Positions 12,714-27,700 of a stretch of DNA of 64,000 bases are shown here, piece after piece. Origin of the DNA: Crambe crambe (Eukaryota; Porifera; Demospongiae; Poecilosclerida; Crambeidae); the NCBI GenBank assembly GCA_963924555.1, contig OZ004588.1, positions 4,774,001 through 4,838,000 of the forward strand, in the 5' to 3' direction. The notes under the pieces are model-generated. The model was not told the DNA's origin and did not search any database. It saw only the letters and a program-made list of their open reading frames with translations. Made by a program: the position numbers and the translations under genes. Within the stretch, counting starts at the first letter, position 1. Every line of letters starts with the position of its first letter.

Positions 12714-15700
12714 ATGACTTGGTTATGACATAATTTTAAGTGACTGAAGGATTCTCAATCTACTCAACCAAATATTCTATCAAGGACATTAAATATTAGT
12801 GATTGATTATTAAAACAACAACCCAGTTAAGCTATGAGTGGCATAAAATGGATAAAAGGCTATAAAGAGTGATTACAAACATCTCTACACTCAATGAAAT
12901 AAAAGGTCTAGAGGAGTAGACTAGTGTATACTTATAGGAGATGTCAGTCTATGCGGAAGACTTGTATCAGTTGTGCATTTTGAAACAGTCTCAATCTGGT
13001 GTTTCTGATAAACTTATGACAGCCTATCATGAAGATTAACCTTCGAATAAATGCAGCTGGGAATAGAATTGATGGAAGTAACATCAGCAACATAAGCTAT
13101 AGGTTTGAGTGATCTAAATCCCACCAAAATCTCACTGCTCCACCCATGAGTATATTGCAGCATAGGCATATAATACACCTTCACTAATATTCATGTAGTT
13201 CTGCTGAATAACAAAGCAGTAAACTGATAAACATATCAGTAGCATGATGTAGTATTGGCTCACTTCCTTGGAAGCGTGCTTGTGTTGTAATAACTATCAG
13301 AGCTATGACTGGAATGAAATAAGGCAAATGTACAGCACTTGGTTCATAGGGATTATAGTACAGCGCATTGTAAGTGGATGATATATTCACCTGGTATACA
13401 GAGTTGATACTAGTAAATACATTCACCTGGTACACAGAGTTGATACTAGTAAATACATTCACCTGGTACACAGAGTTGATACTAGTAAATACATTCACCT
13501 GGTACACAGAGTTGATACTAGTAAATACACAGTTCAATGAGAAGATAGGTCAAAAGCATCAGGACAAGAGGATAGAAAGCCGAGATTAGTCCCATAAATA
13601 GAATATGGATGTTTGTGAGACTACTGCTCAGGCAAAATGGAGGAATAAGGTGCTGAAAAAAGTCCAAACTCCACACGTCAATCAAAGTGAAGACCAATTT
13701 GTACACATAAAGTTATCAATGTATATTTGGAAGTAAGGATTTGGACTCAGTTTGTACATATTAGTGAAGTACTGGCAGAACAATATGTAGGCAGTGAAAG
13801 GTGGTGAGATTGAAAATGATGACTATAAGGTAGAACACTGTCAGAGGGGTGAGTTTCAGAAAGAAAAACAATATCCACTTCTGATAAGAATGCTCATCAT
13901 CACATTTCACACAGTTCAGAGCAGCAGAATACAGTGCAGGACCGAAATCAGGTATACACTTACTACACAAGAGTCCTTCTCTGTTTATCTGTCCACATAA
14001 TACATCATTTACCTGAAGGCAGGAGGTGACATCGATGGTGATAAACTTATTCATATGTACTTTGGAGTTAGCTGTATGGATAATAACCTGTATACATCAC
14101 ATTGTTGGTCTCATTATAGCTGACGCAGGAACCAATATATATTCCACATGTCCACAGTGATGTGCCAGTGCACTGCTATTATGATGCAAGTCTGGAATAG
14201 CCTCCAGGCATACAACCAAAAACAATAGGGTTCACCTTTCATCTTGAACAATTCTTGAGCTGATTTTAGCCTTAGTGAATATCAGCATGTTAAATAAGCA
14301 TGCATCCTTGATATGAAACCTAGCAGTGGTATGTTTGCACTATAAGGCTCCCTTTTTTACTTCCGGTAGTATAATTATCATAACAGCATAATCAACTGGC
14401 TAGCAGCATGGTGATAAATTCTACGATTTAGCCAGGTCTTTCAAAAGTAGTGACTTTTTCCATGCACTCTGTGAAGGAGAGGACATAACCCCCTCCCATA
14501 TTGCATCCAGTTAGGGTAGCTCAGCCAGAGGGGTATTACTTTTTAATTAGCTACTGGACATGTACATAATTATAAGCTACTATGTTCATGACAACTTACC
14601 CCTTACCCCTCCTACCATAATTAATTTTGTCATAATAATTATGTTTTGCTAATATTTTGTACACTGAATATTTGTGTACAAAATTATTTTCAACAAAATG
14701 TGTAATGAGTGTTAAGCTATTAGCTGTAGAGATAAAATATAATTGTCCCTACAGCTTTCATTTTAGGTTTTGGCCTTAGAGCACTCAGACTGGAATCACA
14801 TCCTATCATGGATAGTTGGAAATAGGATGTACAATTCTACTGCTGATAATTTCACAGTCATGTTTCTTTCTTTTTTATTACAAGATAAAATTGGGAATAC
14901 ACATGCATTCATGTTGAAGTTGATATCTATAAAACTAAATTGGGAACTTCCATATTGAAGATAATTTTTACAAGACACTATAGAGGAGAAGGATGGAACT
15001 GAAGGCATCCATGTTGGCCTTCACAGGTGTTGATATTGAAAATGTACATGTACAGGTTGTTTTTTTATTTTATGGTTTGTCTAAACTTGACTGAATCGTA
15101 CACTATGTAATGAATCATGATGTTTGAGAAAGACATCATGTTTTGTATGTATTATGTGCCTATAATAATCATATGCTCACTGGAAGGGATGCAGAATCCA
15201 TGCATTGCAGCGAATACATTGAAGAAAGCTTCATGATACACTACTATTCTTTTTCAGGATGATAATGTTTCCCTAAATTAAAAAAAAGTTCACTCAAACC
15301 ATTAGTGGCACAAAAGAAAAAGGCTGCTATGAAGAGGGTGATTATAAACTATCTCTACACTCAATTAAATCTGCTTGCTGGGATAACAGTATAACTAAAA
15401 GGTTTAGAGGAGTGGTGTATACTTAGTAGGAGATGTCAGTCTATGTGGAAGACTTGTATCGGTTGTGGTAGTAGCTGCATTTTGAAACAGTCTCAATCTA
15501 GTGCTTTTATGACAGCCTGTCATGAAGATTAACCTTTGAATAAATGTAGTTGCGAATATGATTGATGGAAGTAACATCAGCAACATTACTAAATAAGCTA
15601 GGCTTGAGTGATAGAAATCCCACTGAATATTCACTGTTCCACTTATGAGTGACAATATTGCAGCATAGGCATATAATACACCTTCACTAATATTCATGTA

Positions 15701-18700
15701 GTTCTGTTTGAATAGCAAAGCAGTAAACTGATAAACATATCAGTAGCATGATGTCAATTTTCATATGTGATAGTATTGGCAGACTTGCTTGGAAGTGTGC
15801 TTGATTATAAATGAATACTCCCCTTGCTATGAACTGCAAGCTTGCCAGTGCTCTGTAGTCACGTGTTCCATTGGTCCCATCTTTATAATAACCTTGAAAA
15901 GGATCCACAAAGGACTGGATACAACGAAGGTCCTTGCAGGAAATGAAGTACATGACTTTCCTGATGCATTTGATGGGATAGAGACAGAAGACTAGAATGG
16001 GGAATAGTGTTGTAATAACTATCAGAGTTATGACTGGAATGAAATAAGGCAAATGTACAGCACTTGGTTCATAGGGATTATAGTACAGAGCACTAAACTT
16101 AGTACCATGATGGAGAGGATTTACATTCACCTGGTATATTGAGTTGATACTAGTAAACAGAATTTTTGAGAAAGAAAGAAGCAGAAATGTAGCAAATGGA
16201 TTAAAGATGGATGCTTGGGATCGTAAGATCTTCTTAGTTTGGCCACACACTTATTGAAAGGCTTCCACACTTGGACGATCAGGTACACATTCCTAGCATG
16301 CAGTTCAATGAGAAGATACGTCAAAAGCATCAGGACAAGAGGATAGAAAGCTGAGATCAGTCCTATAAATAGAACATGGATGTTTGTGAGACTACTGCTC
16401 AGGCAAAATGGAGGAATAAGGTGCTGAAAGAAGTCCAGACTCCACACGTCAATCAAAGTGAAGACCAATTTGTACACATAAGGATTGATGAAGTTATCAA
16501 TGTACATTCAGAAGTAAGGATTTGGACTCAGTTTGTACATATTAGTGAAGTACTGGCAGAATAATATGTAGGCAGTGAAAGGTGGTGAGGTGGCACGCAC
16601 ATTGAAAATGATGACTATAAGGTAGAATGCTGTCAGAGGGGTGAGTTTCAGAAAGAAAAACAATATCCACTTCCAATAAGAATGCATTTCACACAGTTCA
16701 GAGCAGCAGAATACAGTGCTGGACCAAAACCAGGTATACACTTACTACACAAGAGTCCTTCTCTGTTCAGTTTTCCACATATTATATCATTTACTTGGAG
16801 GCAGGAGGTGATATCGATGGTGATAACCCTACGGACATTCAGCTTGAAGTAGAAATGAAGGCTGTATGGACGATAACCTGTATACATCACATTGTTGGTC
16901 TCATTATAACTGACGCAGGAACCAATATTCATTTCCACAGGTCCACAGTGATGTGCCAGTACACTGATGCAAGTCTGGAATAGCCTCCAGGCACAGAGCT
17001 AAAAATAATAGGGAGAGAATCAGTCCACTTTTCATCTTGAACACTTCTTGAGCTGATTTCAGCCTTAGTGAATATCAGCATATTAAATAAGCATGCATCC
17101 TTGATGTGAAACCTAGCAGTGGTATCTAACTGTTTACACTATAAGTTTCTTATAAAACCAACTCATGGAATACTTATGTGGCAAGGTCACATTAGCTCCC
17201 TTTGTACTTCCGATAGTGTATAATTAACCAGCTAGCATGGTGATAAATTCTACCATTTTTCAAAAGTAGTGACTTTTTCCTTGCATTCTGTGAAGGAGGG
17301 GACATATCCCCCTCCCATATTGGATCCAGTTGGGGGAGGTAGAGGGGTATTACACTCTCTTGTTCATGAACTTTTTTGAACCTTACACACAGCCATTCCT
17401 ACTTGTTTATCGATATAATGCAAATATGGTGATGTATCCAGCTGGCATGAGAATATGGAGTCAGAGACACTTTCTTATAGGCTCACTAGCTAGTATGGTT
17501 CCCCCTGATATCGTACTTAGCTGACTAATCAACCCTCAGCGCATGTGCAGGGGTTATAGTTGGTGTGTGTACCTGTTACATTGATAACGCAGCCAGTAGC
17601 GATTAGAGCACTTTAATATCAATGTTTAGATAATGCTCTTCAGTGTTTAAATTGAGCTGATTTTTGGAAAAAGGCTTTATACAGAAGGCAGCCTGTACTA
17701 TAATACTCCATATAATGTGCATGCATGCTCACTACTGTATGTTTCTTGACCATTACCTATTCATCTACAGGTGAGTAGTGTAGAGCAACAGCATAATGAG
17801 CTAGCTGGAGCATTTTAAAACTAGCTATAGCTTCTACAGTACGTACTAGTCTACTGGATGTATCCAAGTGCATGTTGTATAGCAAGTACATCAAGGTGTA
17901 CTGCGGAATGGCAGGATAGGTGAAGTCTTGAAAGAAAGAATGGTATTAAAATTTGTAACTCTGAAAGATGATAACTTTTGTCCCAATTATATGCAGGATT
18001 TCATCATTCATATGTACTTTGGGTGGCATATTAGTATTGTAGCAATCATCTGCAAGGTTTTGAGCATAGAGTAACCAGTGCCAACAACCACTCATAATGC
18101 TCTGAGCTTCGAAAGACCAGCCTGAGCCCTCACAAGAGAAAGTTCATTTGTAAGTAACACTTCCTTGACCAATCAATTGTTACAACACACAGAGTGACAG
18201 CATTATTTGCTTCATTTGCACTGCTAGTCATAAGATCCAAGAATCAAGGGGTTGGGGGTGTTTCTATATAGGGCACTGCAAAAATGTTTGCCGTGTTGTA
18301 GATTGAAAATGACGTGCTATTTCAAATTGTCATAGTAGCTAAGTTGAAGGTAAAGTGTGTACTTACACATACAGTTTTAAGCTGGTAAAAAGAAATGGTG
18401 GTGCATATTTGATAAGAGGATGATTAGCTATCATGAAAGGTGAACTGATCCTGTTGCTATAGTTTTCGGTTGCTACCTGGAGGTCATTCTACAGCTAACT
18501 CTGCACCTTTTGCTGCAAATAATGTTTGTACACAAATAAGTGTACAGAATTGGCTAATGACTATGAACATGTGGAATTACATGTTGTTAAAATGAAAGCT
18601 GAAAGAGGCAATAACCAACATTGCTGGGCTGATGCAAGTGCCAACATAATAGTTCCTCATGTCCACAGTCATTTACAGTGCACTACTATTATGATGTGAG

Positions 18701-21700
18701 TCTGGAATAGCCTCCAGGCACACAACCAAAAACAATTATAGTAACAGAATCAGCTAGATTCAAGACCAGACCCATGCCTCCTTGACCTTGAATATACTCC
18801 TCCAATGCTCTTGTGGATTACTCCTCCCACTATAAACTATCTATGATCACAATATCTATTACCAGGAATTTTCTTATATTCTATCATGAATATATAATGG
18901 TCCATACATAGCTGGTTACATAAAGTCCAACAAGTTGCACTGAATTATAGTGTATAACAAAGCAAGTAGGTAACCAATCATGGCAGTTGCTGAAAGGAAA
19001 AATTTGAGAGAAGTTCTGGGACGATTCATTGTTACAGGCCTGGAAAAGACAGGTATTTCACTGGGTAGGGGTGCATATGGTGAGGTGCTTGAAATGAAGA
19101 TGAATGGAGAAAGGGTGGCTGTGAAGAAGATACATGAAATGTTTGTGGGTGCTGAAGGCTGGGAGGCCAACTTACTAAAGTTTGAAGAAGAATGTGTAAG
19201 GTAGGCAATTAATTCTTGCATACAGCTATGCTAGCTAGCTCATACAGTTTGCATGTACTTTGGTCATTAGATTGCTCTAAGCAAGGGACTAGTGCTGTTA
19301 CTAATTTTATTATAGGCTCAGTGAAATAAACCACGCCAACATAGTTGCCTTTCGTGGTATATCCTTTGAAGGAAATTCAAATATCCCGATGTTGGTAATG
19401 GAGTATGTACCAAAATCACTAAGGCATTATGTGGAAGGAAACATTCCTCCAGATGATAAAAAGAGAAGCATTTTGCTTGACATTGCACAAGGACTGAGTT
19501 ATTTGCATGGACTCGATCCCCCACTGATACATCGCGATCTCACCTCAAATAATGTCCTTTTGACGGATGATCTCCATGCCAAAATAGCTGATCTGGGCGT
19601 GTCTAAACTGTTGAATCGTGCATCATTTCAAAAGATGACAAACGTTCCTGGTACTGAATCACACATGCCCCCAGAGGCCCGAGTTGTGGACCAGCAAGCA
19701 TACATGCAGCCCACCAATAAAGCAAAAAAACTGGACGTGTTCTCATTCGGAAATGTCATGATAAATGTACTGACTGGTGAGTTTCCTGTTGCTACTCAAG
19801 ATCGTGACGAGAAAGGCAAACGCAGGACTGAAGTGCAAAGACGTCATGAACTATTGATAAAAATACAAAAATCGAAAGAGAAAGATCTTATTATTCGCTG
19901 TCTCAACAATAACCCAGATCATCGTCCTGTGACAGATGAATTGGTTCTTTTTTTTCATGAAGGCTCAACAGTTGAAGAAGGTGAGTTTAGCCATAGCTAC
20001 GTATCTTGCACTGGTTTAGTTAGTGAGTTAGCATGTTAGCATGGATAAAGTGTGCACTACTTGATGCAATGGCATTATCCCATAATAATAAGATATAAAT
20101 ATCATTATTATTATTATCAAGCAATCAAATTCTCTAATATTCACAGTGATAAAAATGGTGCAGCTCGTAAAATATGAATATCTTTGTTAGCCAGACTACA
20201 ACTTTTATTTACTGTTAACATTCTTGTATAGAAATTTTGCCATTGAAAGAAGAAGAACAAGAAATCTCCTTCGTCGATGAGCCTACTTATGATGTGAAGT
20301 GCCTGGTGTGTTTTGAAATCTTTGAAGAAGCTCACCAGACGTCATGCTGTGGTACACACATATGTAGTCAATGTGTTAAGAAGATAACCACCTACTCACA
20401 GTGCAGAAATTCCAAACTTAGCAGCACATTGGATGAATTTTTCTCACGGCAGGTTCAGGGTTTGCGAGTTGAATGTTACAATTCCAGGCTGGGCTGCTCT
20501 TGGACTGGTGAATTGCGTGCATTGAAGAAACACTTTGATGATGAGTGTGAAAAAAACGCAGTGAAGTGCAAATACTGCCTTCGTCAATGTCACTTTAAAG
20601 CATACTCAGAACATGTCCAAGCCTGTTCAGAAATCCCACAACCCTGTCCCAACGGGTGCACAGCTGCGTGAATGTCCCTTCAGAGTAGTTTGGTAGTAGC
20701 CCTGTGCCTCATACAGCCAATAAGGTTATCCGGGTAGCTCCATTGGCCATGACTATGACAAATTACTCAGAGTATGTCAAGTCAGGCAGGACGTGGTACA
20801 GTGCACCTTTCTATACACATAGGAATGGGTACAAGCTTCAATTGAGGGTGGATGCTGATTGGTACAAGAAAGGTTTTGTATCTGTACTTGTGTGTGTGTT
20901 CAAAGGTGAAAAAGATCACACACTCACTTGGCCCCTTCATGCTAAAGTAGAAGTAGCATTGTACAATTGGCAAACCAACAAGCCTCTCTTCAGAAGGATA
21001 CTTCATTTGACTGGGGATGGATTTTGCTCACGCAACATGACAGACCTCCCAGCTTCATGGGGCAAGGGGGAGGTTGAGTTCATATCTCACAGTGCTTTAG
21101 CTTATGACGTGGCCAAAAACACAGCATATGTTCAACAGTTACATGATTGCTTGAGTTTTCAGATCAAAAATGTTACTTTTTAAAAATCCCCAGTTATACC
21201 AAAGCTTCCCTCGTGGGCTGGTGATAACTGCCTCGTTCCTTACTTTTCTTTCTTGAAGCAAAATAACTTCCTATTTTATGGTAACCCATTTTATACTCAT
21301 CAAAGGGGATATAAACTTTGCACTCGAGTTGATCCAAATAGATATGCTGATGGAAAAGGGAGCCATTTGTCTGTGAGTTGTACACTCATGAAGGGTGAAT
21401 ATGACAATGAATTGTCTTGGCCAATATCAGCTGATGTTATTGTCAAAATGCTCAATTGGAGGGAAGATAACAGTTCCAACTTTTCATTCAACAAGGGAAG
21501 TGATAGTAAAAGCAATTCAAGAGTGGCCATTGATGGTGTAGCTGAAATGTGTTGGGGATCAGCCAAATTTGCAACCCATTCAAGTCTTCCCTACAACCAG
21601 ATTGCCAACACCCAATACTTGAATGAAAATTGCCTCCTTTTTAAAGTCGAGTTCTTTGCTTACACTGACAGAGTTCTAGTTGCTAAGGTTCCAAATCCAG

Positions 21701-24700
21701 CTGTGGCCCCTCTCTATCCTTGCTTCACTTTGTCTGAATTTACTAAACGTAAAGCCTTTGGAAACTTATACTATGGTGACCCTTTCTTCTCTCATTGTAA
21801 TGGGTACAAAATGCAGCTTCTGTTTATGCTGCAAAGGGTACAAATGTTGGCCTGTATGTTAATTTGATGAAGGGCCCACATGATAATCAGTTACAGTGGC
21901 CATTTAATGGTGAGGTAGTGTTGGAGTTGGTCAACTGGCGAGGTGATGAACATCATCATAGAAAAGTCGTCACTTTATCATTCCATTGCACCAATAATGC
22001 TTGTGATAGAGTCATACATGGTGACAGAGGCACTTCCTGGGGGTTTGAATATTTCATCCCCCACAGCTCTCTTCCTTTTAATGCTGAAACAGCTGCGGGA
22101 AGATTGCTTACATTTCAGGGTAAAAGAAGTGGTGGTGCACTCTGTTCCATCACTACATAACATTCCCACATGGCAAAGTTATCGTTCCATACAACCTTCC
22201 TTTCAATTCATAATAAATAACTTTGGCAAAAGAAAGTCTTTAAATAGAGACAGCTTTGGCCCAGCATTGTACACTCACCAAGGTGGATACAAGATGCACC
22301 TTAATGTTGAGCCCTGTAAAGGGAACTATATTGCTATTTATGCCTGTTTGCTTTAATGAGAAAATGATGCTACACTTAGTTGGCCATTCCTTGCCAATGT
22401 AGTTGTGGAGCTTCTGAACTGGAGAGAAGATAAGAATCATCACAGCTATAACATCCAATTTCATGAGCGTGTACCTGGTGAAAACAACAGACGAGTTGAA
22501 GTGAGTGGAGATAGTAAAAATTGGGGGAATGGAAGTTTCATATTCCACTACTCACTTTCCTATAATAACTCCACCAATACAGAGTATCTAAAGGATGATT
22601 GTCTGTGCATTAGAGTCAAGAATGTAGCAACTTACTCCACGAGGTTGGTCAGAAAAGCACCAAGATGGCAGGCACAGAACATAGCTCCCAGCTTCACCAT
22701 AACCAATGTTACCAGTCGCAAGCAAATTGGTAATCTTTACTTCAGTCCTCCTTTTTATGTTACTAAGTATAAAATGTGCCTCAAAATATACGTTGGAGGA
22801 TCAGGGGCTGGCAAGAACACATATGTATCCATGTATGCCTGCTTGCTCAAGGGTGAAAATGATCACACACTGGAGTGGCCATTTTGTGGTGATATTACTG
22901 TTGAGGTCTTGAATTGGCGTGGAGACCATGGGCACTACAAGAATGTTCTCTGTCTGGATGCTCCCCATCTTAATAGTCATTCCAGAGTCATGACTGATGT
23001 CACATGCCCTAGTGGTTATGGCGAGTATAAGTTTATGCCAATATCCACACTCTTGTCCAAGTATCTTGAAGACGACTGTATGCGTGTACACGTAACCAAC
23101 GTGGTCATGTACAACACACCATTGAGGTTAAAGACCCCAAGATGGCAGAATTGGTGGAATAAAAGTTCAAATCAACTATTGGAGTTTACTGTCACTGGTG
23201 TCTCAAGTTGTCTGGCCAATAAGAGTTCATATTACAGTCCACCATTTTACACACACTCAAATGGATACAAGCTGAGGCTGGAAGTTGAACTGGCGAATTC
23301 AGAAGGACAAATGGGACTATATGCAAGACTCTTGGCAGGCGAGTACGATTCGTCGCTGAAATGGCCGATGAACGTCGAGGTGACCGTAGAGATGGTCAAT
23401 TGGGTCAGCAACAATTTCCATATTGTTGAAATAATCAAGTTTGGAAGAGCAAGTTTAGATGCTCGTAGATGTGTACCTAAGGAAGAAGAGAGTGCTCAAG
23501 TTTCATGGGGATATCCTGAATTCTGCTCTCATGCAAAATTATTTGGTGGGCCACGTCATATTCAGTACGTTGAAGAGGATTGTATACACATTCGTGTGAA
23601 AGGATGCATTATACACTCTCGAAAAGGACTTTTCTTTTAAATTGAATACTTAGAAAAGGATTGCCATTTATAAAAAATTGTTATCAGCTAGCTCTTTTTT
23701 GCTATGTTTCACATTTTGTGTGCTGTGATACATGTAGCTCTTCTGAAGTAAAACTACCTATTGAACAAGTAAGGGAAAAAACATTTCTGTGAAATGAAAA
23801 AATGTAGGGATGACCATTGCTCAAAAAAGTAAAGAAACAAGGGTAGGTATGAAGGATGGAAGGATGGAAATGGGATTAATCTTTGTTCTGTATATCCAGC
23901 CAACAATCCCTACATATACGTCAGGTAGCTTCAAATAATAGTGTGTAATGTAGGGATTGTTGGCTGGATACACAGAACAAAGATTGATCCCATTTCCTTC
24001 CTTCCATCCTTCATACATACCCTTGTTTCCTTACTTTTTTGAGCAATGGTCATCCCTACATTTTTTCATTTGACGGAAATGTTTTTTTCTCTTACCTTTT
24101 TTTTCATGGTTTTATGTATAAAGTTCATTTTTCTATGTGTATGCAGGGACAGATGAGAGAAGGATAGTTCTCTGATAGCAGAATATTGGATGTCCAGGAT
24201 GCAGATGAATCTGAAATAGAGTCTACGGATTGGTGAATCTGAGATCCCCGAGTTGATAGAGTAGTCTATGATCTAGTACGCACATTATCTAGAGAGCGCT
24301 AGAGCTAGAGCCTAGAGCAGAGCTTAGCTGAGTAACATTATAATTTCGAATAATTGGATATCAAATACATGCGCATGGTTATTATTGAAAAAAAAAAAAA
24401 AAAAAAAAAAAAAGGCTTCCTGATATAAATTAAGTTAGACTATAGCTAGTCACAATCAAGGAATCTCATTGGTCCATTTGGTGAATTTTATTCACACCTT
24501 ATGGCACTTAGAATTCACTTGCCTTAGGATGAAAACCCGGTAAAGACGGTCATTCAAATTGGTCCAACTCTTGCAACGCATCACAGTGGCCATGGTTATT
24601 GTTTCTAGGTGCGCTCTGATTCATTTTTAAAATCATGGTTATTGTTTCCAAGTGCGTGTTGAGGTAAGTTAAACAACTCCAGTGATTAATAAGTTAGACA

Positions 24701-27700
24701 CCTTGACCAACGGGATCTACAGTCTGTTTAGAAACCTTCGGGCCCTTAGTAGCGCCCTCGCTGTGCTCGGGACGCTACAGCCCAGGGCTCTCAGGTTTCT
24801 AAACAGACCGTAGATCCTTTGGTCTCATTGTCTAACTATTATTTAGTCAAGTACAGTGCTCCATAGTGTCTCCTTCTACATCGACTCTTCAAGTTTGACG
24901 AGTGCAAAAGATCGTAGCTGGTTGAATTTGGACCAGAAATCATAGCTGTAGCTTGAGTGGTTCGAGAGATATGGTTGTCTAAGAATAATAATAATAATAA
25001 CAATAAAGAAGAAGAATCCAGCGATTTACCTGCTTGCCGTATTTCTGATACGGTAAGCTCCTTGGTCCTGAAACTTGGTCTGCACTTTGTAGTAGGTTCT
25101 AGTAGGCTGGATAATCATTCACAGTAGCTTTAGCTAAGTCTCTAAGTGGGGGAACTAGAACTTTGCTTTTGTATTAGTCTATAGGCAGCGCGCGGTGCCG
25201 TCTGTGTCATCCCTACATAGCAATCTCTGCTTATAGTCCAGGCCTACATCTAGATATACAACATTTGAAAGTAAGCAAGCAAGCAAGTAAGCAAAATCAA
25301 ATAAATAAACCAAAACAAAAACAACAAACAAACAAACAGCTTTCCTATAGCTTAAGCCTTTCAAGAGGCTCCAACTGGAGGCAGGAGGTGATGCTGATGG
25401 CAATGAGATCATGAAGATTTAGTTTGGAGTTAAAATGAAAGCTGCATGGACAATAATTTGACATTGCAACAAAATCAGTTCACCTTTCACCTTGAACATT
25501 AAGCTGATTTTGGTGTTTATTATTGATACGAAACTTAGAAAGTGCTATTAAACCACTTGTACTAATACAACAAAATAACTACTTGTTAGCATGGTCACCT
25601 TACCTGGTTGCAGCCCTTCCCTCTTTAAGTATACAGACAAGTAGGGATGGCTGTGTGTAAGTTCATAAACAGCCCTCCTAGTTTCAATATAGTTGCACAT
25701 GTCCACATGCAGTCATTTTACAGTGCACTGCTATTATGATGCAGGTCAAAAACAATCATAGTGACAGAATCAGATTTCAATTGGTGGAAAGACTGGATCC
25801 ATGCACCTACACCCCTTGACCTTGAATATACTCATCCAATGCTCTTGAGGATTAGTCCTCCCACTATAAATTATCTATGATCACAATACATAGTACAAAA
25901 CCCATTTTAGGTTATCAAGTTGCAATTTGCAACTCAGATAACCTAAAAATGGGTTGTTTTTACACATTTGTTTTTACAGTGTATCTATTACCAGGAATTT
26001 TCTCATATTCTATCATGAATACCATCATAATGGTCCATATATAGCTGGCTACATAAAGTCCAACATCAGTTGCACTGAATTATAGTGTATAACAAACCAA
26101 CTAGCTGACCAATCATGGCAGTTGCTGAAAGGAAAAATTTGAGAGAAGTTCTGGAGCGATTCATTGTTACAGGCCTGGAAAAGACAGGTATTTCACTGGG
26201 TAGGGGTGCATATGGTGAGGTGCTTGAAATGAAGATGAATGGAGAAAGGGTGGCTGTGAAGAAGATACATGAAATGTTTGTGGGTGCTGAAGGCTGGGAG
26301 GCCAACTTATTAAAGTTTGAAGAAGAATGTGTAAGGTAGGCACTTATTCTTACATACAGCTATGCTAGCTAGCTAGCTAGCTAGTCCATACAGTTTGCAT
26401 GTACTTTGGCCATTAGATTGCTGTAAGCAAGGGACTAATGCTGTTATTAATTTTATTATAGGCTCAGTGAAATAAACCATGCCAACATAGTTGCCTTTCG
26501 TGGTATATCCTTTGAAGGAAATTCAAATATCCCGATGTTGGTAATGGAGTATGTACCAAAATCACTAAGGCATTACGTAGAAGGAAACATTCCTCCAGAT
26601 GATAAAAAGAGAAGCATTTTGCTTGACATTGCACAAGGACTGAGTTATTTGCATGGACTCGATCCCCCACTGATACATCGCGATCTCACCTCAAATAATG
26701 TCCTTTTGACGGATGATCTCCATGCCAAAATAGCTGATCTGGGCGTGTCTAAACTGTTGAATCGTGCATCATTTCAAAAGATGACAAACGTTCCTGGTAC
26801 TGAATCACACATGCCCCCAGAGGCCCGAGTTGTGGACCAGCAAGCATACATGCAGCCCACCAATAAAGCAAAAAAACTGGATGTGTTCTCATTTGGAAAT
26901 GTCATGATAAATGTACTGACTGGTGAGTTTCCTGTTACTACTCAAGACCGCGACGAGAAAGGCAAACGCAGGACTGAAGTGGAAAGACGTTGTGAACTAT
27001 TAGTAAAAATACAAGAATCGAAAGAGAAAGATCTTATTATTCGCTGTCTCAACAATAACCCAGATCATCGTCCTGCGACAGATGAATTGGTTCGATTCTT
27101 TGAAGGCTCAACAGTTGAAGGTGAGCTTAACCATAGAATTATGTATCTTGCACTGGTTTAGTTTATGAGTTAGCACGGATAGTGTGCACTACTACTTGAT
27201 GTAGTGACATTGTCCCATAATAATAAGATATAAATATCATTATTATTATCAAGCCATCAAATTCTCTAATATTCACAGTGATAGAATTGCAAAATATGAA
27301 TATCTTTGTCAGCCAGACTACAACTTTTATTTACTGTTAACATCCTTGTATAGAAATTTTGCCATTGAAAGAAGAAGAACAAGAAATCTCCTTCGTGGAT
27401 GAGCCTACTTATGATGTGAAGTGCCCAGTGTGTTTTGAAATATTTGAAGAAGCTCACCAGACGTCATGCTGTGGTACACACATATGTAGTCAATGTGTTA
27501 AGAAGATAACCACCTGCCCACAGTGCAGAAATTCCAAATTAACCAGCATATTGGATAAATTTTTCTCACGGCAGGTTCAGGGTTTGCGAGTTGAATGTTA
27601 CAATTCCAGGCTGGGCTGCTCTTGGACTGGTGAATTGCGTGCATTGAAGAAACACTTTGATGATGAGTGTGAAAAAAATGCAGTGAAGTGCAAACACTGC

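Noticed and set aside
13374-13589. Plus-strand ORF with four [12 protein letters not shown] repeats
   Set aside because: It is the antisense of the 36 bp tandem array; the minus strand reading is homologous to the single-copy block in the neighbouring gene.
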